The notes under the pieces were generated by a model. The model worked only from the letters and a program-made list of their open reading frames with translations, was not told where the DNA came from and searched no databases. DNA of 64,000 nt from Marinobacter sp. Arc7-DN-1 (GTDB lineage Bacteria; Pseudomonadota; Gammaproteobacteria; Pseudomonadales; Oleiphilaceae). The DNA is taken from NCBI RefSeq assembly GCF_003441595.1, contig NZ_CP031848.1, forward strand, positions 2,914,001 through 2,978,000. The letters are read 5' to 3'. Positions 43,809-52,653 of the stretch are shown here, in pieces. Both the position numbers and the translations under genes were made by a program. The first letter of the stretch is position 1, and every line of letters starts with the position of its first letter.

Positions 43809-44519
43809 ATGACAGACCCGCTGACAATGTCGACCTGTTGCCCACCGGATTCCGGGGACGTGGTGCCTGTCATCCGTTGTGCCGGTCGCTGGTTTAACGA
43901 AATCCGCCCGGATACCCCGATGGCTGAGACAGTCGCGGGTTTTATACGCCGCCGCTTTCTTCATGCTTATGGCGCCGAACCTTGTCTACGCCTGCCGGCT
44001 CTTCTAGCCCTGACGACGGCTCAGGGAACCTTGCTGGCGGCAGTGGGTGTGCGCAATGCGGCGCTGGAGAAGCTGTTTCTGGAGGATTATCTGTCGGTTC
44101 CGGTGGAAACGATGATGCCGGTTCCGGGTATCGAGCGCCACAGGATCGCCGAGATTGCCCACCTGGCCGGTGTCGAGGCCGGTGTCAGCCGTTTTCTGTT
44201 TGCCTCTCTGTCGGTCTGGCTGGATGGCGCCGGTTACGACTGGGTGGTGTGCACCGGCACTGACCAGCTCCGCAATAGCTTCCATCGCCTGGGGATCGCC
44301 ACGCAGGTTCTGGGTGATGCGGACCCTGCCCGGCTTCCGGGCGGCGGCGCCGGTTGGGGCCGGTACTACGATCACCACCCGGTGGTGATGGCTATCAGGG
44401 TCTCGGACGGGCTTGCCGCCCTTCGCCAGGCGGGCCTTTTACGGGTAACTCAGCCGGTTGCTCCGGTCATTGATGCCGGAGGCGCGGCTCAGGAGGGTGC
44501 TTATGGCCGCCTTGCCTGA
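43809..44519 (+). CDS. Thermostable hemolysin family protein
   Basis: The 236-residue protein matches the thermostable-hemolysin (T_hemolysin) family: FIRRRFLHAYGAEPCLRLPALLAL, GVRNAALEKLFLEDYLSVPVE, IAEIAHLAGVEAGVSRFLFASL, then GYDWVVCTGTDQLRNSF. The name comes from a Vibrio haemolysin. The sequence pattern also suggests an acyltransferase-like fold, so hemolysis may not be the real job. GGAGA lies six bases before the ATG. Its end overlaps the ligase gene by 17 bases, and PmrA-type boxes lie upstream. No signal peptide is seen, so it is probably cytoplasmic. Confidence 0.75.
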   Translation: MTDPLTMSTCCPPDSGDVVPVIRCAGRWFNEIRPDTPMAETVAGFIRRRFLHAYGAEPCLRLPALLALTTAQGTLLAAVGVRNAALEKLFLEDYLSVPVETMMPVPGIERHRIAEIAHLAGVEAGVSRFLFASLSVWLDGAGYDWVVCTGTDQLRNSFHRLGIATQVLGDADPARLPGGGAGWGRYYDHHPVVMAIRVSDGLAALRQAGLLRVTQPVAPVIDAGGAAQEGAYGRLA

Positions 44520-46689
44520 ATTGCTCCAGCGCCAGGCACTGGCTCACCCCTCACGCACTGCCCTGCAGGGGCTGGATTCGGCAATCAGTTATAGCCAGAT
44601 GATGCAGGCGGCCGAAGCTCTGGCCGATCAGTTGCGGCTGTTGGGAGTAAACCGTGTTGGCCTGTGCGGGGACAATTCCCTGGCCTGGATTCTGGCCGAT
44701 CTTGCCTGCCTGCTGGCAGAGGTCGTGTGCGTCCCGGTGCCGGTTTTTTTCTCGAAATTCCAGGCGTCGCACCTGATCGAACGGGCGGGCCTCGACTGCC
44801 TGCTGTCCGGTGAGCAGGGTACCGGCAGTGAGCATCTGGGCCATGGTGTCTGGCTCCAGCACCTGCCGGTGACCGCAGCCGGGGCCTGGATGCCGGAAAC
44901 CACCGCCAAGATTACGTTCACCTCCGGCAGCACTGGCACGCCCAAAGGTGTGTGCCTGTCCTCAGCACAGATGACGTCAACCACGCTGGCCCTGAAAGAC
45001 CGACTGGCAGGCGTACAGCTGCAACAGCACCTGTGCATCCTGCCACTGGCCACGCTGCTGGAGAATATTGCGGGTGTGTACCTGCCCCTGCTGATGGGCG
45101 CCACCGTCACCGTGGAACCCCTGCTGAGCCTGGGGATGACCGGCAGCAGCGGTCTGGACCTTGGTCGGCTGGTGGCGGGCATCAACCAGAGCAAGCCGCA
45201 GTCACTGATTCTGGTGCCGGAGCTGGCCATGGCGCTGGTGGCGGCCGCCGAACAGGGACAGCTGGACAACCGGTGGTTCCGGTTTCTCGCCGTTGGCGGT
45301 GGCCGGGTGTCTCCGGAGTTGCTGGCCCGTGGCCGTGCCGTCGGACTGCCCCTCTACGAGGGCTATGGCCTGTCGGAATGCAGTTCTGTGGTTGCCCTCA
45401 ACGTACCCGGTGATGAATGCGAAGGCACCGTTGGCAAGCCGCTTCCCCACGTTGAAGTGATGGTGGATTCGGACCACCACATTCTGGTCCGTGGCAATAC
45501 CCACCTGGGCTATCTGGGCGATGAACCCGAAGGTGACGAGTGGCTGGATACCGGGGATCTGGGGCGCCTCAGTCCTGACGGATTTCTGATGGTGAATGGC
45601 CGTGCCAAGAATCTTCTGATTACCAGTTTCGGCCGCAACATCAGCCCCGAATGGCTGGAGAGCGAACTGATCCAGGCCCTCGGTGCCCAGCAGGCGGTGG
45701 TATTTGGAGACGGCGATCCGAACCCGGGCGCGCTGGTGGTTATCCGGGATGGCCGCTCGCCGGAGCAGTTGCGTTCAGCGCTGACTGCGCTCAATGCCGG
45801 CTTGCCGGACTATGCCCGGCTGGAAGCACTCTACATTCGCCGGCAGCTCCTGACACAGGCTAGCGGCCATCTGACCACAAACGGCAGGCCGGTACGCCAC
45901 AGAATCCAGGCCGACCTGCCGACGCTGATTTCCGACAGTTTTCAGATTTTCATGAACGTAACGGTTGCTTGTTCAGCCTCATCCAACACGCCAGGAGAAT
46001 CTCACATGGCATTTTTTGACAGATTGCAGCAGGAAACAGCAGGGGCCCGGGTGCACGTCACCGGCGCGCCTGTGGTCAAGGCGATTGCCGAGGGGCGTTT
46101 CAGTCTTGAGGCCTACACCTGGTTTCTGACCCAGGCCTACCACCACGTCAAGCACACGGTCCCTCTGATGATGGCCTGCGGTGCCCGATTGCCCGAACGG
46201 ATGGAGTTCGTCCGCAAGGCGCTGGTTGAATACATCGACGAGGAATATGGCCACCACGAGTGGATCCTGAATGATCTGGAAGCCTGCGGTGCCGACAAGG
46301 AACAGGTTCGCAACGGCAAGCCGGACCTGTCCATCGAGCTCATGGTTTCGTATCTGTACGACCAGATTAACCGGGGCAACCCTGCGGTGTTCTTCGGGAT
46401 GGTTCAGGTGCTTGAAGGCACTTCCATCGAACTGGCGACACCACTGGGTGAGCAGATCCAGAAGCTTTTGGGCCTTGCTGATGAGGCATTCAGCTACCTG
46501 TATTCCCATGGTGCCCTGGACCAGGAACACTTTGAGTTTTTCCGCAACCTGATGAATGACGTCACAGACCCGGACGACCAGCAGGCCATTATTGATGCCG
46601 CCCGGGTGGTGTACAGGCTCTATGGCGACATGTTGCACAGTATACCGCTGCCGGCCAGCCGAAAGGGGCAGAATCATGAGGCTGCATGA
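44503..46689 (+). CDS. Acyl-AMP ligase joined in frame to a heme-oxygenase-like (TenA-like) putative diiron protein
   Basis: Residues 1-500 form an AMP-binding ligase: TFTSGSTGTPKGVCLS, LSAVGLPLYEGYGLSECSS-type region, DTGDLGRL and RAKNLLITSFGRN. Residues 502-728 form a TenA/PqqC-like helical domain with EEYGHHEW, VLEGTSIE and HGALDQEHFEFF, whose Glu, His and Asp positions could bind two irons. GGAGGG precedes the ATG at 44503. There is no stop between the domains, but AGGAGA lies 7 bases before an internal ATG at 46006, so the second part may also be made alone (227 residues). Together they could activate a carboxylic acid and oxidise it. The substrate is unknown. Confidence 0.75.
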   Translation: MAALPELLQRQALAHPSRTALQGLDSAISYSQMMQAAEALADQLRLLGVNRVGLCGDNSLAWILADLACLLAEVVCVPVPVFFSKFQASHLIERAGLDCLLSGEQGTGSEHLGHGVWLQHLPVTAAGAWMPETTAKITFTSGSTGTPKGVCLSSAQMTSTTLALKDRLAGVQLQQHLCILPLATLLENIAGVYLPLLMGATVTVEPLLSLGMTGSSGLDLGRLVAGINQSKPQSLILVPELAMALVAAAEQGQLDNRWFRFLAVGGGRVSPELLARGRAVGLPLYEGYGLSECSSVVALNVPGDECEGTVGKPLPHVEVMVDSDHHILVRGNTHLGYLGDEPEGDEWLDTGDLGRLSPDGFLMVNGRAKNLLITSFGRNISPEWLESELIQALGAQQAVVFGDGDPNPGALVVIRDGRSPEQLRSALTALNAGLPDYARLEALYIRRQLLTQASGHLTTNGRPVRHRIQADLPTLISDSFQIFMNVTVACSASSNTPGESHMAFFDRLQQETAGARVHVTGAPVVKAIAEGRFSLEAYTWFLTQAYHHVKHTVPLMMACGARLPERMEFVRKALVEYIDEEYGHHEWILNDLEACGADKEQVRNGKPDLSIELMVSYLYDQINRGNPAVFFGMVQVLEGTSIELATPLGEQIQKLLGLADEAFSYLYSHGALDQEHFEFFRNLMNDVTDPDDQQAIIDAARVVYRLYGDMLHSIPLPASRKGQNHEAA

Positions 46690-47458
46690 CCGGGTATTCC
46701 TCCTGCTCGGTGGCACCGGTGGTATTGGCAAGGCGCTGGTGGATCCGCTGGTGCGCGCCGGAGCGAGAGTGATTGTTGCTTCCCGGCATCCGGAAAAGAT
46801 CGGACACCGGGAAGGGGTGTCCGTGGTGCACCTGGATCTGGCTGCCGCCGATCTCGACCAGCAGTTGCTGCGCTTGAGTGAAGCCTATCCGGATATTGAC
46901 GGGGTGATCCACTGTGCCGGCCAGAATCGCTTCGCCGGGCTCCCGGCCATGGCCGTTGGTGAACTGGACACCCAGCTCACCGTGAACCTTCGCTCTGCCA
47001 TGCTGGTGGCCAGGCATTTTGCACCCAGATTCGAGAAGTCCGGGAGCGGTGCTCTGGTGTTTGTGGGGTCCACCTTCGGCAGCATCGGTTTCCCCGGCTA
47101 TACCGCCTACTGCGCCACAAAATTCGGCCTTCGCGGTTTCACCGAGGCACTGCGCCGGGAATTGGCGGATACCGCCGTTCAGGTGGTTTACGTGGCGCCC
47201 CGGGCCACCGCCACGGAAATGAATCCGGAAGAAGTGAATGAGCTTAACCGGGCCCTCGGCAACAGCGTCGACACACCGGAGGCGGTGGCATCCCAGATTC
47301 TGGAAGCCATGGTGAATGATGACCGCCGCCGGTTCCTTGGCTGGCCGGAGAAACTGTTCGTGGTCATCAACGGAGTGCTCCCGCGCCTCGTCGATAAAGC
47401 CATGCTCAAGCAACTGCCGATCATCCGGCGTTTTCTCAATTCAGGGGTATTGTCATGA
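46676..47458 (+). CDS. Short-chain dehydrogenase/reductase
   Basis: The 260-residue SDR has the cofactor-binding LLGGTGGIGKAL near residue 10, NLRSAMLVARHF, the serine in VFVGSTFGSIGFPG, and the active-site YTAYCATKFGLRG. The C-terminus ends in a hydrophobic, amphipathic helix (FVVINGVLPRLVDKAML). The start at 46676 overlaps the ligase/diiron gene by 14 bases, so it is translated with it. It probably reduces or oxidises the intermediate made by that protein. Confidence 0.83.
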   Translation: MRLHDRVFLLLGGTGGIGKALVDPLVRAGARVIVASRHPEKIGHREGVSVVHLDLAAADLDQQLLRLSEAYPDIDGVIHCAGQNRFAGLPAMAVGELDTQLTVNLRSAMLVARHFAPRFEKSGSGALVFVGSTFGSIGFPGYTAYCATKFGLRGFTEALRRELADTAVQVVYVAPRATATEMNPEEVNELNRALGNSVDTPEAVASQILEAMVNDDRRRFLGWPEKLFVVINGVLPRLVDKAMLKQLPIIRRFLNSGVLS

Positions 47459-47600
47459 AGTGGATGGTTCTGATGATGGCCTGGGTGCTCCTCCCTCGGC
47501 AGTCTCTACTATCGGGTACCCGGTTGGCCACTGGGATTCGGTGACGACGACAAAGCCCGGAACTACCTGCAGAGAGCACTGGCCATTAATCCGGACGGTA
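47455..47600 (+). pseudogene. Internally deleted TPR-type exported protein gene
   Basis: An ATG at 47455 overlapping the SDR stop starts a signal-peptide-like MKWMVLMMAWVL. The frame then shifts into GSLYYRVPGWPLGFGDDDKA and RNYLQRALAINPDGI, a tetratricopeptide-type repeat, which ends abruptly. The middle and the end of the gene are missing. The intact gene was presumably the last member of the hemolysin/ligase/SDR operon. The remaining DNA to 47685 shows nothing more. Confidence 0.55.
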
Positions 47601-47691
47601 TCAGACTCCCATGGGTTCGCTGCCCCTGTCATGGTGAACTACACTCTTTTATGAGAAGGGGCAAAGCCTCTGTCAGGGAGACGTATTGTCC

Positions 47692-49206
47692 ATGGCAACC
47701 AGGTCCAATAACGGGCAGAAATTCCCCATGTCTGCCCGGTTTTTTCAGAAGCTGGCTTCGGGCGTTCCTGGTGTGCTCTTTACCTACTGGCTGAGTGCTG
47801 ACGGACAGTCCCACCACTACCCTTTTGTCAGCAATCAGGTGCAGACGCTTTTTGGTATCGATCCTTCGGTACTCAATGAAAACGCCGATGCCGTGTTCTC
47901 TGTGATTCATCCGGACGACGCCTCCGCCGTCATGGCAAGCATTCAGGAATCGGCACTCAAACTGGAGCCCTGGTGTTATTGCGCCCGCCTGAGGCTCAGT
48001 CATGGGGAATACGAATGGTTCGAGGCGTATTCGGCACCGGAACGCCAGCCTGACGGCAGTACTGTCTGGTACGGTCAGTTTCACAACATTCAGCATTACA
48101 AAAACCTGGAGCGTAGCCTCCGGGAAAGCGAGTCCGAGTTTTCCTTCCAGGCGGGCTTTCAGAAACTGATTGCCCGTCTGTCCACCGAGTTTATCAACCT
48201 TGGTTTTGGCACCATTGATGAGTGCATTGACGAACTGCTCAGGTCGATCGGTGAATTCTTCGACGTAGACCGGGCTTACTTGTACCGGTTCTCAGACAAC
48301 TATGCGCTCATGACCAACACCCATGAATGGTGTCGTGATGGCGTTCAGGCGCTGATCGACTCCCAGCAGGAGGTTTCGATTGAGGACTTTTACTGGTGGC
48401 AGGAAAAAATCGACGGCATGGTGGCCGGCAATCGGGCGGTTTTCATTGAAGATGTAGACAGTCTTCCGCACGAAGCCGCGCCGGAACGTGCACTGCTTCA
48501 GGCGCAGGGTGTTTCTTCCATGTTCTGTATGCCCATCCGGGTCCGTGGCCGGGTCACCGGTTTCTTTGGCGTGGACTCATTACGGCGTCGTGAATGGCGC
48601 CAGGATCAGGCTGATCTGCTTATCATCGTTTCCGGGCTGCTGTCGGGGGCGCTGGAACGTCACCGCCTGGAAGAGGAGTTGCTGAATCAGTCAATCCGGG
48701 ACCCTCTTACCGGGCTGCACAACCGTCGCTACCTGATGCCAAGGTTGAACGAGATGCTGAGCCGGAGTAACCGGCGTGGTGAGGGGTTTGCCCTGGCAAT
48801 GTTCGATATTGACCATTTCAAGCGGATAAACGATTCCGTCGGACATCTGGGGGGAGACTATATCCTCCAGCGGTTTGCCGAGATCCTGAACCAGCAGACC
48901 CGGTCCATGGATGTTGTGGCCCGCTTTGGAGGGGAGGAGTTCATCGTTGTCTTCAACGCTGTTGAAGTCAACGATGTGCGTCAGCTCGTTCTCCGGATTC
49001 TGGAAGCGGTGTATGACGAGACGTTTGTGTTTGATGACCAGATCGTTCCCGTCACGGTCAGCGCCGGTGTGGCTGGTATTGAAGAGCTGGCCGAGATCCC
49101 GGCGAGCCCGGATGCCCTCATTGCCCGGGCAGATGACCGGCTGTATCTTGCCAAGCAGTCGGGCAGGGGCTGCCTTGTCGATGCATCAGGGACATTGCGC
49201 ATATAA
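47692..49206 (+). CDS. PAS-GAF-GGDEF diguanylate cyclase
   Basis: This roughly 504-residue cytoplasmic protein should make cyclic di-GMP. A PAS-like domain (about 15-140, with IHPDDASAVMASI and WYGQFHNIQHYKNLE) is followed by a GAF domain (about 170-330) and the cyclase domain. The latter has DPLTGLHNRRYL, MFDIDHFKRINDSVGH and the active GGEEF (VARFGGEEFIVVF). No inhibitory RxxD motif is obvious. The GGGAG ribosome site is 5 bases from a TTG at 47686 and 11 from the ATG at 47692, so either may start translation. Confidence 0.85.
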   Translation: MATRSNNGQKFPMSARFFQKLASGVPGVLFTYWLSADGQSHHYPFVSNQVQTLFGIDPSVLNENADAVFSVIHPDDASAVMASIQESALKLEPWCYCARLRLSHGEYEWFEAYSAPERQPDGSTVWYGQFHNIQHYKNLERSLRESESEFSFQAGFQKLIARLSTEFINLGFGTIDECIDELLRSIGEFFDVDRAYLYRFSDNYALMTNTHEWCRDGVQALIDSQQEVSIEDFYWWQEKIDGMVAGNRAVFIEDVDSLPHEAAPERALLQAQGVSSMFCMPIRVRGRVTGFFGVDSLRRREWRQDQADLLIIVSGLLSGALERHRLEEELLNQSIRDPLTGLHNRRYLMPRLNEMLSRSNRRGEGFALAMFDIDHFKRINDSVGHLGGDYILQRFAEILNQQTRSMDVVARFGGEEFIVVFNAVEVNDVRQLVLRILEAVYDETFVFDDQIVPVTVSAGVAGIEELAEIPASPDALIARADDRLYLAKQSGRGCLVDASGTLRI

Positions 49207-49214
49207 GGAGAGAT

Positions 49215-49270
49215 CATTTCACCTCATATTACTAGATAGTATATCTTTAGAATTAAATCTCTAGATATCA
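49215..49270. promoter_or_regulatory. AT-rich promoter with repeated CTAGATA
   Basis: The stretch is far more AT-rich than its surroundings. It contains TACTAGATAGTA, a near-palindrome, and CTAGATA twice (in ACTAGATAGT and CTCTAGATATC). Such AT-rich palindromes precede sulfide-responsive ArsR-type (BigR/SqrR) regulated genes. No such regulator gene is in the window. Confidence 0.4.
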
Positions 49271-49291
49271 ACTCCGATAGAGGTGACAGTC

Positions 49292-50158
49292 ATGAGCAAC
49301 CCGACCGTTCTGCATTTTTTTGATGAACCCACCAACACCTTCAGTTATGTAGTGCGGGACCCGGAAAGCCAGGCCTGCGCCATTCTCGATTCTGTCCTGG
49401 ATTTTGATTATGCCGCCGGTACCACCGACGTTCGGTCTGCCGACCAGATCATTGAGTATATTCGCAGTAACGACCTGAACGTTGAGTGGGTTCTGGAAAC
49501 CCACGTGCACGCAGACCACTTGTCTGCCGCGCCCTACCTGCACGAGAAGCTGGGTGGTAAAACCGGCATTGGCGCGCACATCCGTGACGTTCAGGAGATT
49601 TTCGGCAAGGCGTTCAACGCCGGTACTGAATTCCTGCGCGACGGCAGCCAGTTTGACCAGCTTTTCCGCGAAGGGGACACCTTTGCCATTGGCGGCCTTG
49701 AAGGGCGGGTATTGCATACGCCTGGTCATACACCTGCCTGCCTGACCTATGTCATCGGCGACGCCGCCTTTGTCGGGGATACCCTGTTCATGCCGGATTA
49801 CGGCACTGCCCGCTGTGATTTTCCCGGGGGAGATGCCCGCACCCTGTACCGGTCCATCCAGAAGGTGCTGGCCCTGCCGGCGGAAACCCGCATCTTCCTC
49901 TGTCACGATTACAAGGCGCCGGGACGTGATGAATACCAGCACATGACCACTGTGGCTGAACAACGTAAAGCGAACATTCATGTTCATGAGGGTGTTTCCG
50001 AGGAAGAGTTTGTGAAGATGCGGACCGAACGGGACGCGACACTGGATATGCCGCAGCTGATTCTGCCGTCGGTGCAGGTCAATATGCGGGCAGGGCACAT
50101 GCCGCCTGCCGAAGACAATGGGCAGGTTTACCTGAAAGTGCCAGTTAACCTGTTCTGA
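49292..50158 (+). CDS. Metallo-beta-lactamase-fold persulfide dioxygenase-like protein
   Basis: The 288-residue enzyme has the metal-binding THVHADHLSAAPYL, HTPGHTPACLTY, FVGDTLFMPDYGTARCDFPGG and FLCHDYKAPG. The arrangement is that of ETHE1/Blh-type persulfide dioxygenases, which oxidise glutathione persulfide to sulfite. GAGG lies about 8 bases before the ATG at 49292. A SulP transporter gene starts 8 bases after its stop, so sulfite or sulfate export would complete a sulfur detoxification pair. Glyoxalase II is a less likely alternative because of the YGTARCDFPGG segment. Confidence 0.83.
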   Translation: MSNPTVLHFFDEPTNTFSYVVRDPESQACAILDSVLDFDYAAGTTDVRSADQIIEYIRSNDLNVEWVLETHVHADHLSAAPYLHEKLGGKTGIGAHIRDVQEIFGKAFNAGTEFLRDGSQFDQLFREGDTFAIGGLEGRVLHTPGHTPACLTYVIGDAAFVGDTLFMPDYGTARCDFPGGDARTLYRSIQKVLALPAETRIFLCHDYKAPGRDEYQHMTTVAEQRKANIHVHEGVSEEEFVKMRTERDATLDMPQLILPSVQVNMRAGHMPPAEDNGQVYLKVPVNLF

Positions 50159-50166
50159 GATTCACG

Positions 50167-51900
50167 ATGAATCTTAAACGCTATCTGCCCATTCTTGACT
50201 GGGCGCCGCAGTACAGGCGCAATCAGGCCACCAGTGATCTGGTGGCCGCGGTTATCGTGACCGTGATGCTGATTCCCCAGTCCCTGGCTTACGCCTTGCT
50301 GGCAGGCCTGCCCGCCCAGGTGGGGCTGTACGCCAGTATCCTGCCGCTGGTGATCTATGCCGTGTTCGGTACCAGCCGCACCTTGTCCGTAGGACCGGTG
50401 GCGGTGGCTTCCCTGATGACCGCGGCCGCGCTGGCGCCGCTGGCGGAAGCGGGTACTCCAGAATACGTTTCCGGAGCGATTCTGCTGGCGGTCATGTCAG
50501 GCCTGATGCTGACCCTAATGGGTATTTTCAGGCTTGGCTTCCTCGCCAATTTCCTCAGTCACCCGGTCATTTCCGGCTTTATTACCGCCTCCGGTATTGT
50601 CATTGCGGCCAGCCAGCTCAAGCATATTTTCGGGATTCAGGCCTCCGGCCACAACCTGTTGGCGATTGGCCAGTCCCTGATCCGGTCGATCGGCGATACC
50701 AATCCGGCGACCCTGGCCGTTGGCATCGGCGCGCTGCTGTTTCTGGTGCTGGCACGCAAGCGCCTGAAGCCGCTTCTGATGGCTGTGGGGCTGGCGCCGG
50801 GAAGGGCGGATATCCTGACCAAAACCGCTCCCATTCTGGCGGTTCTGGCCACCACCCTGGTGGCCTGGCAGTTCCAGCTTGATGCCCGGGGTGTGCGCCT
50901 GGTGGGCGATGTTCCCCGGGGATTGCCGGAGCTGGCTTTGCCCAGTCTGGATATGGGGCTGTGGCAGCAACTGGCGGTTAGCGCCCTGCTGATCAGCGTG
51001 GTCGGTTTCGTGGAATCGGTATCCGTCGGCCAGACTCTGGCCGCCAAGCGGCGCCAGCGAATCGATCCGGACCAGGAACTGATTGGCCTGGGTACCGCCA
51101 ACCTGGGCGCCGGCTTTTCCGGCGGTATGCCGGTAACCGGCGGTTTCTCCCGCTCAGTGGTCAACTTTGATGCCGGTGCCGAAACGCCGGCCGCGGGCGC
51201 CTATGCGGCGGTGGGCATTGCCCTGGCAACGCTGTTCCTGACGCCGGCGATTGCGTATCTGCCCCAGGCGACTCTGGCGGCAACCATCATTGTTGCCGTC
51301 GCCACCCTGATCGACTTTCCGGCCCTGGGCCGCACCTGGCGTTATTCCCGGACGGATTTCGGTGCCATGCTCGCCACTATCGTGCTGACACTGGTGCACA
51401 GTGTGGAGGCGGGCCTCATCGCGGGTGTGGCCTTGTCCATCGGGCTGTTCCTGTATCGTACCAGCCGTCCTCACAGCGCGGTAGTTGGCCGGGTGCCCGG
51501 CACTGAGCACTTCCGCAATGTGCTCCGCCACGACGTGGAGCTGTGCCCCAAGGTCACCTTCCTGAGAGTGGATGAAAGCCTCTACTTCGCCAACGCCCGT
51601 TTCCTCGAGGAAACCGTGATGGATCTGTTGACCCGGGAACCGGAACTGAAAGACCTGGTGCTGGTGTGTCCGGCGGTCAACCTGGTGGATGCCTCTGCGC
51701 TGGAAAGCCTTGAAACTATCAACGAGCGCCTGAAGGATGCCGGGGTCCGGTTGCATCTTTCCGAGGTGAAAGGGCCGGTGATGGACAGGCTGAAGGGTAC
51801 GGAACTGCTTTCCCACCTGGGCGGCGAGGTGTATTTGAGCACCTACGAAGCCTGGCAGCGCCTGACCGACCCTGGCAAGCTCGAAAAACAGGTCGCCTGA
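50167..51900 (+). CDS. SulP-family anion transporter with STAS domain
   Basis: The 577-residue protein has about 10-12 membrane segments and SulP features: LVAAVIVTVMLIPQSLAYALLAGLP, GLYASILPLVIYAVFGTSRTLSVGPVAV and GFSGGMPVTGGFSRSVVN. A cytoplasmic STAS domain (about 435-555, with LVLVCPAVNLVDASALESLE) follows. It carries sulfate, bicarbonate or related anions. Its position 8 bases behind a persulfide dioxygenase-like gene favours sulfate or sulfite. The stop codon lies within a perfect 14-bp palindrome, CCTGATTAATCAGG (51896-51909). Confidence 0.87.
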   Translation: MNLKRYLPILDWAPQYRRNQATSDLVAAVIVTVMLIPQSLAYALLAGLPAQVGLYASILPLVIYAVFGTSRTLSVGPVAVASLMTAAALAPLAEAGTPEYVSGAILLAVMSGLMLTLMGIFRLGFLANFLSHPVISGFITASGIVIAASQLKHIFGIQASGHNLLAIGQSLIRSIGDTNPATLAVGIGALLFLVLARKRLKPLLMAVGLAPGRADILTKTAPILAVLATTLVAWQFQLDARGVRLVGDVPRGLPELALPSLDMGLWQQLAVSALLISVVGFVESVSVGQTLAAKRRQRIDPDQELIGLGTANLGAGFSGGMPVTGGFSRSVVNFDAGAETPAAGAYAAVGIALATLFLTPAIAYLPQATLAATIIVAVATLIDFPALGRTWRYSRTDFGAMLATIVLTLVHSVEAGLIAGVALSIGLFLYRTSRPHSAVVGRVPGTEHFRNVLRHDVELCPKVTFLRVDESLYFANARFLEETVMDLLTREPELKDLVLVCPAVNLVDASALESLETINERLKDAGVRLHLSEVKGPVMDRLKGTELLSHLGGEVYLSTYEAWQRLTDPGKLEKQVA

Positions 51901-51981
51901 TTAATCAGGATCCGCTTGCGCCGGGGGTGGGGCCGGCCGTTATGATGTCATTCCCGACCTGGTTTCTGCGGTATTTTCGCT

Positions 51982-52641
51982 ATGGGCATGACTGAAAACC
52001 TGCTATCGACCAGCCAGTGGATCACCACCCTTCTGCTTTTCCTGGTCATTCTGGTCCGGGCAGTGCGTTCGATTGACTGGCAGGCGTTCCGAAAGGATAG
52101 CGCACTCCAGCATTCGTTTTTCGGGGCAGCCGTGGTGCTGGGGTTTGTCTGGCAGTTGCGGGCGGGGATTTCTCCGGGCCTGGCCATCCATATTTTCGGT
52201 ATCACAGCTTTAACGTTGATGCTGGGTTGGGCTCTGGCGGTTCTTTCGGGGCTGCTGGCCCTGGTGATTACCGTGATTACCGGCCGCGAGCCGTTGCTGA
52301 TGTTTGCCGCCAACGGCCTGGTTACGGTGATGGCGCCGGCACTTGTCAGTCACTGGATCATGCTCTGGGAGCGTCGGCGGGATTTCCGGAATTTTTTCGC
52401 CTACATCTTTTTCTGCGGCTTTTTCGGCGCGGGCATTTCGGTGGCCGCTGCCGGCACCGTCATGTGCCTGATGCTATGGACCAGCGGCGTCTATACCTTT
52501 GATGAGCTGGTGCATGAATACCTGCGCTATCTGCCTCTGTTCATGATTCCGGAGGGCTTTGTGAATGGCACCCTGGTGACCGGGCTGATGGTGTTTCACC
52601 CGGACCGGCTGACAACACTCGATCAGAGGCGTTACCGATAA
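51982..52641 (+). CDS. CbiM-like energy-coupling-factor permease
   Basis: The 219-residue membrane protein has about six transmembrane helices and the CbiM-family phrases LAIHIFGITALTLMLGWALAVL, LVTVMAPALVSHWIML and PLFMIPEGFVNGTLVTGLMVFHPDRL. CbiM is the substrate-binding permease of cobalt or nickel ECF transporters. No CbiN, CbiQ or CbiO partner is nearby, and the N-terminal metal-binding histidines of true CbiM are not seen, so this lone member may have a different role. Two ATG codons (51982, 51988) are possible starts. Confidence 0.72.
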   Translation: MGMTENLLSTSQWITTLLLFLVILVRAVRSIDWQAFRKDSALQHSFFGAAVVLGFVWQLRAGISPGLAIHIFGITALTLMLGWALAVLSGLLALVITVITGREPLLMFAANGLVTVMAPALVSHWIMLWERRRDFRNFFAYIFFCGFFGAGISVAAAGTVMCLMLWTSGVYTFDELVHEYLRYLPLFMIPEGFVNGTLVTGLMVFHPDRLTTLDQRRYR

Positions 52642-52653
52642 GCCCATCCCGGC

